Shown here piece by piece: positions 1-6,803 of a DNA stretch of 24,723 nucleotides. Under the pieces are notes generated by a model that ran no database searches, was not told where the DNA came from, and worked only from the letters and a program-made list of their open reading frames with translations. The translations under genes and the position numbers were made by a program. Positions within the stretch are counted from its first letter, which is position 1; each line of letters begins with the position of its first letter. Source of the stretch: Planctomycetaceae bacterium (GTDB lineage: Bacteria > Planctomycetota > Planctomycetia > Planctomycetales > Planctomycetaceae); the NCBI GenBank assembly GCA_003445035.1, contig DLVV01000146.1, positions 1,324 to 26,046 of the forward strand, in the 5' to 3' direction.

Positions 1-675
1 AATAAAAAGTCGGATGCCAAGAGCAAACAAAACGGCTCAGAGGCCTCGTCCAAAAAACCCGGCAGCAAGCCAGGCGACAAGCCCTCAAACAAACCCGGCA
101 ACAAGGGCGGTGAAGGCACATCCGGCAAGAAGGCCGTCGAGGGAACTGGCGGCAGTGCGTCCCGGCCAGGCTCGGCACGTCAAGGCGAAGATCCTGGCGA
201 CGACACTCAAAAAGGCAACGGCAAGACCGGCGGCCTCCCGAAAGCCGAACCGGTCAACGAAGACTTCAGCAAGGAGGCGGCCAACCTCGTGCTCAAGCGG
301 ATCGAGGACCAGCTCCAACGTGGCAAGGTCGACCCCGACCTTTTGAAGTCCCTTGGCTGGAATGCCGACGACGTCAAAAAATTCGCCAACCGGCTGAGGA
401 ACCAAGCCAGCACACCATCAACCGACAACTCGCCCGAAGCCCAGGCCAAACGGCGACAGTTTGAAGATCTGCTCAAGAGCATCAACATCAAGTCGGGCGG
501 CAGCAAACGGACTGGCCGCTCCAAACGGCAACGCAAGACCGACTCGATCAACGCGCAGGACGTTCCCGTGCCCCTGCAGTTTCGAGAAGCCGTCAAGCTC
601 TACCGTCGCAACCTCTCACGGCGTTCGACCCGCAGGTCCGTACAACCCGGTCCAAAGGCCGGGCCCAACAAATGA
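1..675 (+). CDS. C-terminal part of a Gly/Lys/Ser-rich hypothetical protein (5' end outside window)
   Basis: The reading frame is open from base 1 to the TGA at 673-675, so the start lies upstream of the window; 224 residues are visible. The first ~85 residues are low-complexity, rich in Gly, Lys, Ser, Pro and Asn, with several KPG/GNK-like repeats, and look disordered. A more ordered helical part follows (about residues 85-140), containing the phrases LVLKRIEDQLQRGKVDPDLL and LGWNADDVKKFANRL. The tail is basic (KRTGRSKRQRK). The ordered segment resembles, from memory, the C-terminus of large planctomycete membrane-associated proteins encoded near MoxR/DUF58/BatA-type genes, but that neighbourhood is not visible here. 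No enzymatic motif is recognisable. The 61-base gap to the next gene and the shared strand allow co-transcription with the selenoprotein gene. Confidence 0.75.
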   Translation, partial: NKKSDAKSKQNGSEASSKKPGSKPGDKPSNKPGNKGGEGTSGKKAVEGTGGSASRPGSARQGEDPGDDTQKGNGKTGGLPKAEPVNEDFSKEAANLVLKRIEDQLQRGKVDPDLLKSLGWNADDVKKFANRLRNQASTPSTDNSPEAQAKRRQFEDLLKSINIKSGGSKRTGRSKRQRKTDSINAQDVPVPLQFREAVKLYRRNLSRRSTRRSVQPGPKAGPNK

Positions 676-736
676 CCGCGGGCCAATCGCCGCACTCGAT
701 ACGTTTTGCACTTCGTTCCAGAGGAGCCGATCACGG

Positions 737-952
737 ATGGAGATTTCAATCACCTACTGCATGCAGTGAAACTACGAGCCCAAGGCGTCCGGTCTGGCCG
801 CCGCAATCAAGGATCACTGTGGTGTCGACTCAACTCTCATCGAAGGCAGTGGCGGCATCTTTGACGTCGTCGCCGACGGAAAGATGATTTTCAGCAAACA
901 CGAAGTGGACCGATTCCCCGAACACGATGAAATTATCGGCCAGCTTTCGTAA
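737..952 (+). CDS. SelW-like (Rdx family) selenoprotein, TGA at 767-769 read as selenocysteine
   Basis: Small thioredoxin-fold-like redox protein of the SelW/SelT/SelH (Rdx) family, 71 residues if TGA 767-769 encodes Sec. Seen: ATG 737 is preceded by a GAGGAG ribosome site (721-726) at 10-base spacing. Residues 4-11 read SITYCMQ then the TGA codon, giving the family's CxxU redox motif (C8, U11). Downstream the frame stays open to TAA 950-952 and carries the other family signatures, GSGGIFDVVADGK and IFSKHEVDRFPE, matching the usual 'G-G-x-F-E-V...dG..i.sK...RFP' pattern. A hairpin suited to a bacterial SECIS lies at 784-802. A conventional gene caller stops at codon 10 and misses the gene. 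Known: SelW-like proteins are predicted thiol-redox proteins, with Cys homologues at the U position. Inferred: the organism has SelA/SelB/tRNA-Sec, which are not in this window. The family assignment is strong; the substrate is unknown. Confidence 0.9.
784..802 (+). promoter_or_regulatory. Candidate bacterial SECIS hairpin
   Basis: Bases 784-787 (GGCG) pair with 799-802 (CGCC). After one U/C mismatch (788/798), 789-790 (CC) pair with 796-797 (GG), closing a five-base loop GGTCT at 791-795. The loop begins 24 bases after the first base of the TGA, inside the window expected for bacterial SECIS elements, and it shows the GGTC apical sequence known from the E. coli fdhF SECIS, which SelB recognises. 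The hairpin lies within the coding sequence (codons 16-22), as is normal in bacteria. The upper stem is only two base pairs, so folding should be checked. Confidence 0.7.
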
Positions 953-956
953 CCGT

Positions 957-977
957 CATCGGCAGCGCAAACCGATG
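957..977. terminator. Inverted repeat between two convergent genes, possible weak terminator
   Basis: CATCGG (957-962) and CCGATG (972-977) form a perfect 6-bp stem with a 9-base loop, located between the selenoprotein stop (952) and the end of the minus-strand 66-residue gene (986). No T-run follows on either strand, so this would not be a canonical intrinsic terminator; position is the main argument. Confidence 0.25.
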
Positions 978-985
978 TCCGGGAT

Positions 986-1186
986 TCAGTCGAGTTCCCG
1001 ATCGGCCATGATGCCCTCGTCGATCAAGCGAGCCAGCCGAACTGATTCGGCCACTGCCATTCGCAACGACACTTCCTCGCCCCCCTCGGGGACCTGGCCC
1101 GAGGCCAATCGTGCCGCGTGGATCCGACCTGCCGTTCCGAGCAGCGGCATCTCTGTTGGTTGCAGGGTCATGTAGGGTTTATCCAT
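986..1186 (-). CDS. Hypothetical 66-residue protein, overlapping the permease gene
   Basis: The start ATG (1186) overlaps the end of the APC permease gene by eight bases (ATGGATAA), and a GGAGG site lies eight bases upstream inside the permease gene, a typical translational-coupling arrangement. The protein starts MDKPYMTLQPTEMPLLGTAG and continues with a probable helical stretch rich in Glu, Ala and Arg, ending RELD. No signal peptide, membrane segment or Cys motif is visible. The family is not recognised. The coupling to the permease suggests a related role, but that is inference. A longer reading from ATG 1201 is possible, though the ribosome site favours 1186. Confidence 0.6.
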   Translation of the reverse strand: MDKPYMTLQPTEMPLLGTAGRIHAARLASGQVPEGGEEVSLRMAVAESVRLARLIDEGIMADRELD

Positions 1187-2762
1187 CCTCGGATCCTCCA
1201 TCATCTTCGCCGACTGCCCCTGGTGACACGTCGTCAGGCGGTGCGGCACCGTACTTGTCTTCGGTTGGCAGTGGGTAGCGATCCCCCGCAGTCGAGCTTT
1301 CGTCCTCGACGATATCCCCGGGCACACTCTTGCCCCGCCATCTCGTCCAGGCAATTCCGGCTAACAACACCGGAATCCCCGAAAGGCTCATGGCAATTCC
1401 GATGCTCGCCTCCATCGGCCTGCCAATCAACACGTGGGAGAGGAACCAGGTATAAAACACCAGATAGGCCGTGGGGATCAGCCAATGCACCCGGAATGGC
1501 CGCTCCCATTCCGGGTGTTTTCGTCTGAGGACCACGACGGCTCCGACGGCCAGCATGTAAAAGATACTTGACGAAAAGACGATGTAACCGGTCATCAAAT
1601 CGAAGACGGACGTTGCAGCGCCCTCGGCCGTCAGCGTGTCTGCCAACACGGTCGAACTCACCAGCAACACGACCCCCATCAGAGCCTGTATGGCTATCGC
1701 CCTGGCGGGAGTCCGAAACCGCGGACTGACGGCTCCCAGCCAGTGCAACAAACTGTCATCGCGACCCATGGCGAATGGGACCCGCGGTCCCAGCAACAGG
1801 TTGCTATTGATCGCCCCAAAAGTGCTGACCATGACCCCGACAGCCATCAATGTGCCGCCGACCGGACCCAGCAGACGATCGAACAACAACACGGCCACTT
1901 TCTTGCGATTCTCATCGAGAACCATCTCTTCCATCGGCACGACCAGGTGATAAGCGATATTTGCCGAGACGTAGAGCGTCGTCAGAATCCCGACTCCAAT
2001 GAGCAATGCCCGCGGAATATTCCTTCCGGGTTCTCGAACCTCTTCGGCCACCGGGGTGATTCCGTGCCACCCGTTGTAGGCCCACATCACGGCAAGCAAC
2101 ACCACCGCAAACCGTGATGCGACTCCCGGCGTGCCATCATTCATCGGCAACGCCGTCGACCACAACGTGGCCATTGACGCCGCCTGTTGGTCGCCTGCCG
2201 TTACGCAAAACGGTAACACTGCCACGGCCAACACAACTCCGGCCTTGAAGATCGTAGTGAGAGTCTGAACCCAGCCGCCCCACAGAACACCGGCAATGTT
2301 GACCATCGCCAGGCCGACGATCAGCGACACCGAAAGGGCCAATGTCGCTGCCCGGGAAATTCCCGTCGCAGACTCCGGATACAGCACTTCTCCCAGGTGC
2401 GCCACGAAGATAATGGACAGCGCTCCCAACGAACCGGGGTTCCCGAAGATGAACTGTGTCCAGCCCTGCAGGTATCCCACCGGACGCCCATAAGCATGTT
2501 TCAGATAGACATACATCCCGCCAGCCCGAGGCAGCATCGCACCCAACTCGGCGAAACATAGCCCGCCCAGCAAGCTCAACACTCCACCGAAGATCCAGGC
2601 CGAGATAATCAGCGGGAACCCTCGCCCGTCGGCGGCAATTCCTCCGGGAGTGGCAAAGATCCCCGATCCGATCACGTTGCCAACAACAATTGCCACGGCC
2701 ATCCCCGGCCCCAGCACCCGCAGCAGTGAGACTTGTTGTCCCGACTTCATCTGGTCGTCCAA
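1179..2762 (-). CDS. APC-superfamily amino acid permease
   Basis: Predicted inner-membrane amino-acid transporter of the APC (amino acid-polyamine-organocation) superfamily, 527 residues, most like the LAT/SLC7-type branch. TM1 carries the unwound substrate-site motif GNVIGSGIF (about residues 28-36) followed by ATPGG. Further hydrophobic segments fit about 12 transmembrane helices. The loop GITPVAEEVREPGRNIPRAL, typical of the family, is near residue 235-255. The last ~55 residues are a hydrophilic, acidic tail (DDVSPGAVGEDDGG) of unknown role. The first in-frame start is TTG at 2762, with GGGGGA eight bases upstream; ATG 2750, four codons later, lacks a good ribosome site, so TTG is preferred. 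It lies 42 bases after the lipoprotein gene and overlaps the next small gene. The substrate cannot be told from sequence alone. Confidence 0.92.
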   Translation of the reverse strand: MDDQMKSGQQVSLLRVLGPGMAVAIVVGNVIGSGIFATPGGIAADGRGFPLIISAWIFGGVLSLLGGLCFAELGAMLPRAGGMYVYLKHAYGRPVGYLQGWTQFIFGNPGSLGALSIIFVAHLGEVLYPESATGISRAATLALSVSLIVGLAMVNIAGVLWGGWVQTLTTIFKAGVVLAVAVLPFCVTAGDQQAASMATLWSTALPMNDGTPGVASRFAVVLLAVMWAYNGWHGITPVAEEVREPGRNIPRALLIGVGILTTLYVSANIAYHLVVPMEEMVLDENRKKVAVLLFDRLLGPVGGTLMAVGVMVSTFGAINSNLLLGPRVPFAMGRDDSLLHWLGAVSPRFRTPARAIAIQALMGVVLLVSSTVLADTLTAEGAATSVFDLMTGYIVFSSSIFYMLAVGAVVVLRRKHPEWERPFRVHWLIPTAYLVFYTWFLSHVLIGRPMEASIGIAMSLSGIPVLLAGIAWTRWRGKSVPGDIVEDESSTAGDRYPLPTEDKYGAAPPDDVSPGAVGEDDGGSEDG

Positions 2763-2804
2763 AAGACGATTTCCCCCGAACCGGTCTTCCGAGTCCGCCG
2801 GCCC

Positions 2805-3671
2805 TCAGAAGCCAACGTCGGATCCCCCGCCATCTCCTTGCCCATCGAACGACGGGACGTCCGTCACGGCTTCAAACCATTCCAGACAGTACTTGATGCC
2901 GCTCTCCAGCCGTGCCGGTTCTGACACCTTCCGTGGAACCACAAACAGCAGTGCGAACTGCAACTCCTCGTCCGGAGCCGGCACATCCTCCGCTTCGTCC
3001 CTGTCCGTCGACCGTCGTGCCGGGTACAGGTACAAGCGATATTCGGTACCACGGGACTCCATTTTGACCAGCGTGAAATGATTGTCCTTGACCCCAGTTG
3101 ATCCGCCCGAAGCGATGTAATAGCCCCCGATCTTTTCAACCTTTTCGTACTGCCACTCGGCCTCCCCGGGCGGCGCCACCCCCACGGCATCGGCCAAATC
3201 GTTGACCAGGTCATCAGCAAATGTCTGGGGGTCGACATTGACCCCGTCAGCACGGTCCCGATACCGCTGGTAGTTGCCGAAGAGAAACATTCGACTTATG
3301 CCCCGTTTCTTCTTCCCACTGTCGTTCCGAACCACGGAGTACCAACTGCCCAGCAGTCCGGGCAATCCGTTGCGAGCAAAACGAGGCTGTCGCGCCCGGT
3401 CTTGATCTGCCGGAATGGCGACCTCTTCACCATCGCGGTTGCGTCTGGTGGTGGAAGGAATCACGCGAAAACGGGACGGAACCCGTATCTGGACCCCGTA
3501 GGACGTCACGCTGTCGTCATCGGAGTCCATCAATACCGACTGAGCCTTCCCCAGGTAGTCGAAGTACTCCGCGGAAGCCTGCATTCGCGATTCGTACTGA
3601 GGCCACCCGCAACCACCGATCGTGGTCACCAACAGCCCCCAGAGCACGGTTGCCCGCACATCACTTCCCAT
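2805..3671 (-). CDS. Hypothetical lipoprotein
   Basis: 288 residues from ATG 3671, which has AAGGA nine bases upstream; the open frame extends further upstream, but that extension lacks signal-like character. The N-terminus MGSDVRATVLWGLLVTTIGG ends at a Cys (residue 21) and reads as a type II signal peptide with an acceptable, not perfect, lipobox (I-G-G-C). The mature part is a soluble mixed alpha/beta domain containing VQIRVPSRFRVIP and LLGSWYSVVRN; the C-terminal ~10 residues are Gly/Asp-rich. No family is recognised; it resembles planctomycete-restricted cell-envelope lipoproteins. It lies between the NYN ribonuclease (61 bases upstream) and the permease (42 bases downstream), on the same strand, so it is probably co-transcribed. 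Confidence 0.8.
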   Translation of the reverse strand: MGSDVRATVLWGLLVTTIGGCGWPQYESRMQASAEYFDYLGKAQSVLMDSDDDSVTSYGVQIRVPSRFRVIPSTTRRNRDGEEVAIPADQDRARQPRFARNGLPGLLGSWYSVVRNDSGKKKRGISRMFLFGNYQRYRDRADGVNVDPQTFADDLVNDLADAVGVAPPGEAEWQYEKVEKIGGYYIASGGSTGVKDNHFTLVKMESRGTEYRLYLYPARRSTDRDEAEDVPAPDEELQFALLFVVPRKVSEPARLESGIKYCLEWFEAVTDVPSFDGQGDGGGSDVGF

Positions 3672-3732
3672 CTTTGTGTCCTTGCTCAGAGCCCACAGTC
3701 CGGTTCGATTGTCAACCTCTCGCTCAAAACCG

Positions 3733-4395
3733 TCAAGCGCCCTCCGATTCCCCCTCGTTCCACTCCCGCAACGCCTCCTCCGCACGTTCCAACAATTCCC
3801 GCTCGTACTTCGACGTCACGGAATCTTCACCGACGGAGGGCGCAGACGCTTCACGATGTCCGGCCTCGCCGCCGTCGGACTTCTCTCGATCCCTGATTTC
3901 CCTGACCATCTTGGCAATTTCAGCAGGGTCAACAGGCACTTCTCCTGCCTTGAGCGATTCCTCTCGCGTCGGCCGTCGAGCCTCCCGCTCGGTTTCCCCG
4001 TCGGATCGCTCCCAGAACCGATCACTGTCGACCCACTGTGCTTGGCGGCGGGCCGCCGCCCTCTGCAGTCGATGATCGCTGGAAACGACCAGCACCTGTC
4101 GGGGCGACGAATGCTCCAACAACATCTGCTCGATCACGCTGTCAGCATCAGTCCCCACCGAGAACACCACTCGCATCTCGGCGAACACCTCTTCGGAGGG
4201 TGCCCCGTCGGGCGCGTCCTGGGCGTCAAAGACAATCGTTGTCTTCAGCCGCTGTGCTTCGCCGATCCGATCCGCCAAACCCTGCAACAAACGACGTCGA
4301 CATGCCTCGAATTGACCGGGACCATACTGTTTCCGGGCCAGGCCGGCCGCAAAGAGCACGTTGTATCCGTCAATCAACAGGAATTGCGTCGACAC
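3733..4395 (-). CDS. NYN domain (YacP/Rae1-like) ribonuclease
   Basis: 220 residues from a GTG start at 4395. The N-terminal ~150 residues show the NYN (PIN-like) fold signatures: LLIDGYNVLFAAG with the first acidic residue D9, then TIVFDAQDAP, the acidic pair region GTDADSVIEQML and VLVVSSDHRLQRAA. These Asp residues are expected to bind the catalytic metal. This layout fits the YacP family, whose Bacillus member (Rae1) is a ribosome-associated mRNA endonuclease. The C-terminal ~60 residues are highly charged (Glu/Arg-rich) and probably helical; their role is unknown. The gene begins 23 bases after the pyrC' stop, so it is likely part of the pyrimidine operon. The target RNA is unknown. Confidence 0.88.
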   Translation of the reverse strand: MSTQFLLIDGYNVLFAAGLARKQYGPGQFEACRRRLLQGLADRIGEAQRLKTTIVFDAQDAPDGAPSEEVFAEMRVVFSVGTDADSVIEQMLLEHSSPRQVLVVSSDHRLQRAAARRQAQWVDSDRFWERSDGETEREARRPTREESLKAGEVPVDPAEIAKMVREIRDREKSDGGEAGHREASAPSVGEDSVTSKYERELLERAEEALREWNEGESEGA

Positions 4396-4418
4396 CCCTC
4401 ATCCCCCGGTACAAACGC

Positions 4419-5699
4419 TCAAGCATCGCCCTCTCGACTGTACGCCTTGTCTCCGGCGACAAACACCACTTCCACACGGCCCCGCACCTGCCACCCCCCA
4501 AAGGGGCTGTTGCGGCATTGCGACCGGAACTGCGACGGGTCGATCGACCACTCGGCATCCGGATCGATGACGACGACGTCTGCGACCTGCCCCTGGACCA
4601 GACTCCCTCGATCAATCCCCAGCACGTGGGCCGGCCCGGATGTCAACAATCCGATCAACTGTGGCCACTCCAAACGTTCCGAATCAATCAGCGCCCTGAC
4701 GCACAGAGGGAGCATCGTTTCCAGCCCCACGATCCCGAACGGAGCAGCGTCCAGTTCCAGGTCCTTCTCTTCGATGGGCACCGGCCGGTGATCGGAACAA
4801 ATCGCTTCAATTGTTCCGTCGGCCAACCCCTCCATCATCGCCTCGATATGTTCGCGGCTGCGTAACGGCGGATCGACCTTGCAGTTGGAATCGAACGTCT
4901 GTAATTCCGCATCGGTCAGCACCAGGTGGTGCGGTGTCACGGAAGCCGTCACGTCGACACCTCGCTCGCGGGCACGCCGAACCAGGCCCACACTGGCAGC
5001 CGTCGAGATGGTCATCAGGTGCACGCTGCCGCCGGTCATCTCGGCCAAGGCCACATCGCGTGCCACGAGGATCTCCTCGGCTGCCGCTGGAATACCCCGT
5101 AGCCCCAGCAGTGTCGAATACAGCCCCTCGTGCATCACTCCGCCGGCGGACAATTCGGGAACCTGCGGATGATCGAAAATCCGGCGACCGAACATGCTGG
5201 AGTATTCCAGGCCCCGCCTCATGATCTCAGCGTTGGCGATCGGCCGTTTCCCGTCTGTCAGGGCTACCGCCCCTCCCTCCACCAACTGGCCGATCTCAGC
5301 CAACTCCTCTCCGTCGCGATTCTTGGTCACCGCCCCCAGCGGAAATACGTGGCACGACCCGGTTCGCTCCGCCTGCCGCCTGATGAATTCCACGGCCGCC
5401 CGATTGTCAACCACAGGCTCCGTCTCGGGCAGGCATGCCAGGCTGGTCACTCCACCGGCAACCGCGGCGGCCGTCGCCGTGGCAATCGTCTCACCTTCTT
5501 CCCAACCCGACTCCTGGAGTTTCGCCTGGGTCTCGACAAAGCCCGGACAGACGATCATCCCTTCGGCATCCAGTTCCCGATCGACCTGCCCCGGTACCGG
5601 CTCCGCGAAAACCCCATCGACCATCCAGAGATCCGCGATCTCATCACGGCCCTCAACCGGGTCGATCACCCGTCCACCACGAATCACGGTCGTGGTCAT
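4419..5699 (-). CDS. pyrC: Dihydroorotase-like protein, probably non-catalytic (PyrC' type)
   Basis: 426 residues from ATG 5699, which overlaps the pyrB stop as ATGA; a GGGAG site lies just upstream. The overall sequence is class I dihydroorotase: N-terminal [19 protein letters not shown] (residues 255-263) and KVDPPLRS. The key zinc ligands are missing, however. The usual D-L-H-V-H-L-R reads E-T-Q-A-K-L-Q (56-62), so both His of HxH and the substrate-binding Arg are lost, and the His of the HVST motif is Thr230. His177 and Asp303 remain. This is the pattern of the inactive PyrC' proteins that form a structural complex with ATCase in pseudomonads. Inferred role: partner of PyrB rather than an enzyme; a true dihydroorotase should then be encoded elsewhere. 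Ordinary annotation would call it an active dihydroorotase. Confidence 0.9.
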   Translation of the reverse strand: MTTTVIRGGRVIDPVEGRDEIADLWMVDGVFAEPVPGQVDRELDAEGMIVCPGFVETQAKLQESGWEEGETIATATAAAVAGGVTSLACLPETEPVVDNRAAVEFIRRQAERTGSCHVFPLGAVTKNRDGEELAEIGQLVEGGAVALTDGKRPIANAEIMRRGLEYSSMFGRRIFDHPQVPELSAGGVMHEGLYSTLLGLRGIPAAAEEILVARDVALAEMTGGSVHLMTISTAASVGLVRRARERGVDVTASVTPHHLVLTDAELQTFDSNCKVDPPLRSREHIEAMMEGLADGTIEAICSDHRPVPIEEKDLELDAAPFGIVGLETMLPLCVRALIDSERLEWPQLIGLLTSGPAHVLGIDRGSLVQGQVADVVVIDPDAEWSIDPSQFRSQCRNSPFGGWQVRGRVEVVFVAGDKAYSREGDA

Positions 5700-6676
5700 T
5701 GGCCCACTCCCGTTCTCAGCCGTTCGTGTAGCAGATACAGGCACGCCATCCGGACGGCCAAGCCGTTGGTCACCTGGTCGAGAATCACCGAATGCGGCCC
5801 GTCGGCCACTTCGGGTGTCAACTCGACACCGCGATTGATCGGCCCGGGTGCCAGGATCATCACGTCGTCACGAGCTGCTTTCAAACGCTGTGCATTCATT
5901 CCGTAAAAATGAGTGTATTCGCGAATCGACGGAAAAAACGCCCCACGCTGTCGCTCGAATTGAATTCTCAACAGGTTGATGCAGTCGGTTTCCGCGAGAA
6001 CATCGTCCAGGCGATGAGACACCTCGACCCCCAACTCCTCGATTCTCGGTGGGATCAACGTCGATGGACCACAGACGATCACGCGTGCCCCGAGTTTCTT
6101 CAGGCCCCAGATATTTGACCGTGCCACGCGGCTGTGCAAGATATCACCGACCAGTGTCACCGTCAGGCCCTCAAAAGAGCCTCGTTTTTCACGAATCGTG
6201 AACAGGTCGAGCAACGCTTGTGTGGGGTGCTCATGTGTCCCATCGCCGGCGTTGAGCACTGCCGCCCCGACACGCCGGGCCAACAGGTGTGGCGCCCCGG
6301 GAGACTTGTGTCGCATTACCACCAACGACGCCCCCATCGCTTCAATATTCCTCGCCGTGTCGATGAAGGTTTCCCCCTTCGACAGGCTGCTTCCCGAAGC
6401 TGTGAAGTCGATCGTGTCGGCACTAAGCCGCTTGGCGGCAAGAGAAAAACTGGTCCGTGTTCGCGTCGAGGGTTCGAAGAACAGGTTCGCGACAACTGTT
6501 CCACTCAGCAGGTCCAATTTCGTGTTGCTCTCGAGGGAACACCTCTTGAACTCCGCTGCCTGATCGAGGATCGCCGTGATTTCTCCGGACGACAAATCCT
6601 CCAAACCCAGCAGGTGCTTACTGGTCCAAGCGGAACCGCCGGGGCGGTCCAACTGGTCGTCGGGGATCGTGCTCAT
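5696..6676 (-). CDS. pyrB: Aspartate carbamoyltransferase catalytic subunit
   Basis: Catalyses carbamoyl phosphate plus aspartate to N-carbamoylaspartate, the second step of UMP synthesis, in the cytoplasm. At 326 residues it has normal length. Seen: the carbamoyl-phosphate loop [12 protein letters not shown] (residues 66-77, with S70, T71, R72, T73), the SLSKGET loop (K100), [12 protein letters not shown] (149-159), [13 protein letters not shown] and the C-terminal part [11 protein letters not shown]. The N-terminal ~15 residues are a short hydrophilic extension. The stop overlaps the start of the dihydroorotase-like gene by four bases, indicating translational coupling and supporting a physical PyrB-PyrC' complex. 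No pyrI regulatory subunit gene is seen. The 127 bases upstream, between this gene and the kinase-like gene on the same strand, show no clear promoter. Confidence 0.97.
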   Translation of the reverse strand: MSTIPDDQLDRPGGSAWTSKHLLGLEDLSSGEITAILDQAAEFKRCSLESNTKLDLLSGTVVANLFFEPSTRTRTSFSLAAKRLSADTIDFTASGSSLSKGETFIDTARNIEAMGASLVVMRHKSPGAPHLLARRVGAAVLNAGDGTHEHPTQALLDLFTIREKRGSFEGLTVTLVGDILHSRVARSNIWGLKKLGARVIVCGPSTLIPPRIEELGVEVSHRLDDVLAETDCINLLRIQFERQRGAFFPSIREYTHFYGMNAQRLKAARDDVMILAPGPINRGVELTPEVADGPHSVILDQVTNGLAVRMACLYLLHERLRTGVGQ

Positions 6677-6803
6677 CGGGTGGCTTCAATCACGATTGGC
6701 ACCGCCCAGAGCACCCACAATCGATGCCGGCGGCGGCTTCGGCGTGCATCCTAGCAGCCGCGCCCCGACCGTCAACTCTCCGGCGTCCATCCTCTCCCTG
6801 GTA

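Noticed and set aside
3622..4791. A 389-codon plus-strand open frame
   Set aside because: It runs antisense across the NYN ribonuclease and parts of its neighbours, is rich in Ser, Pro, Arg and Thr, and lacks motifs.
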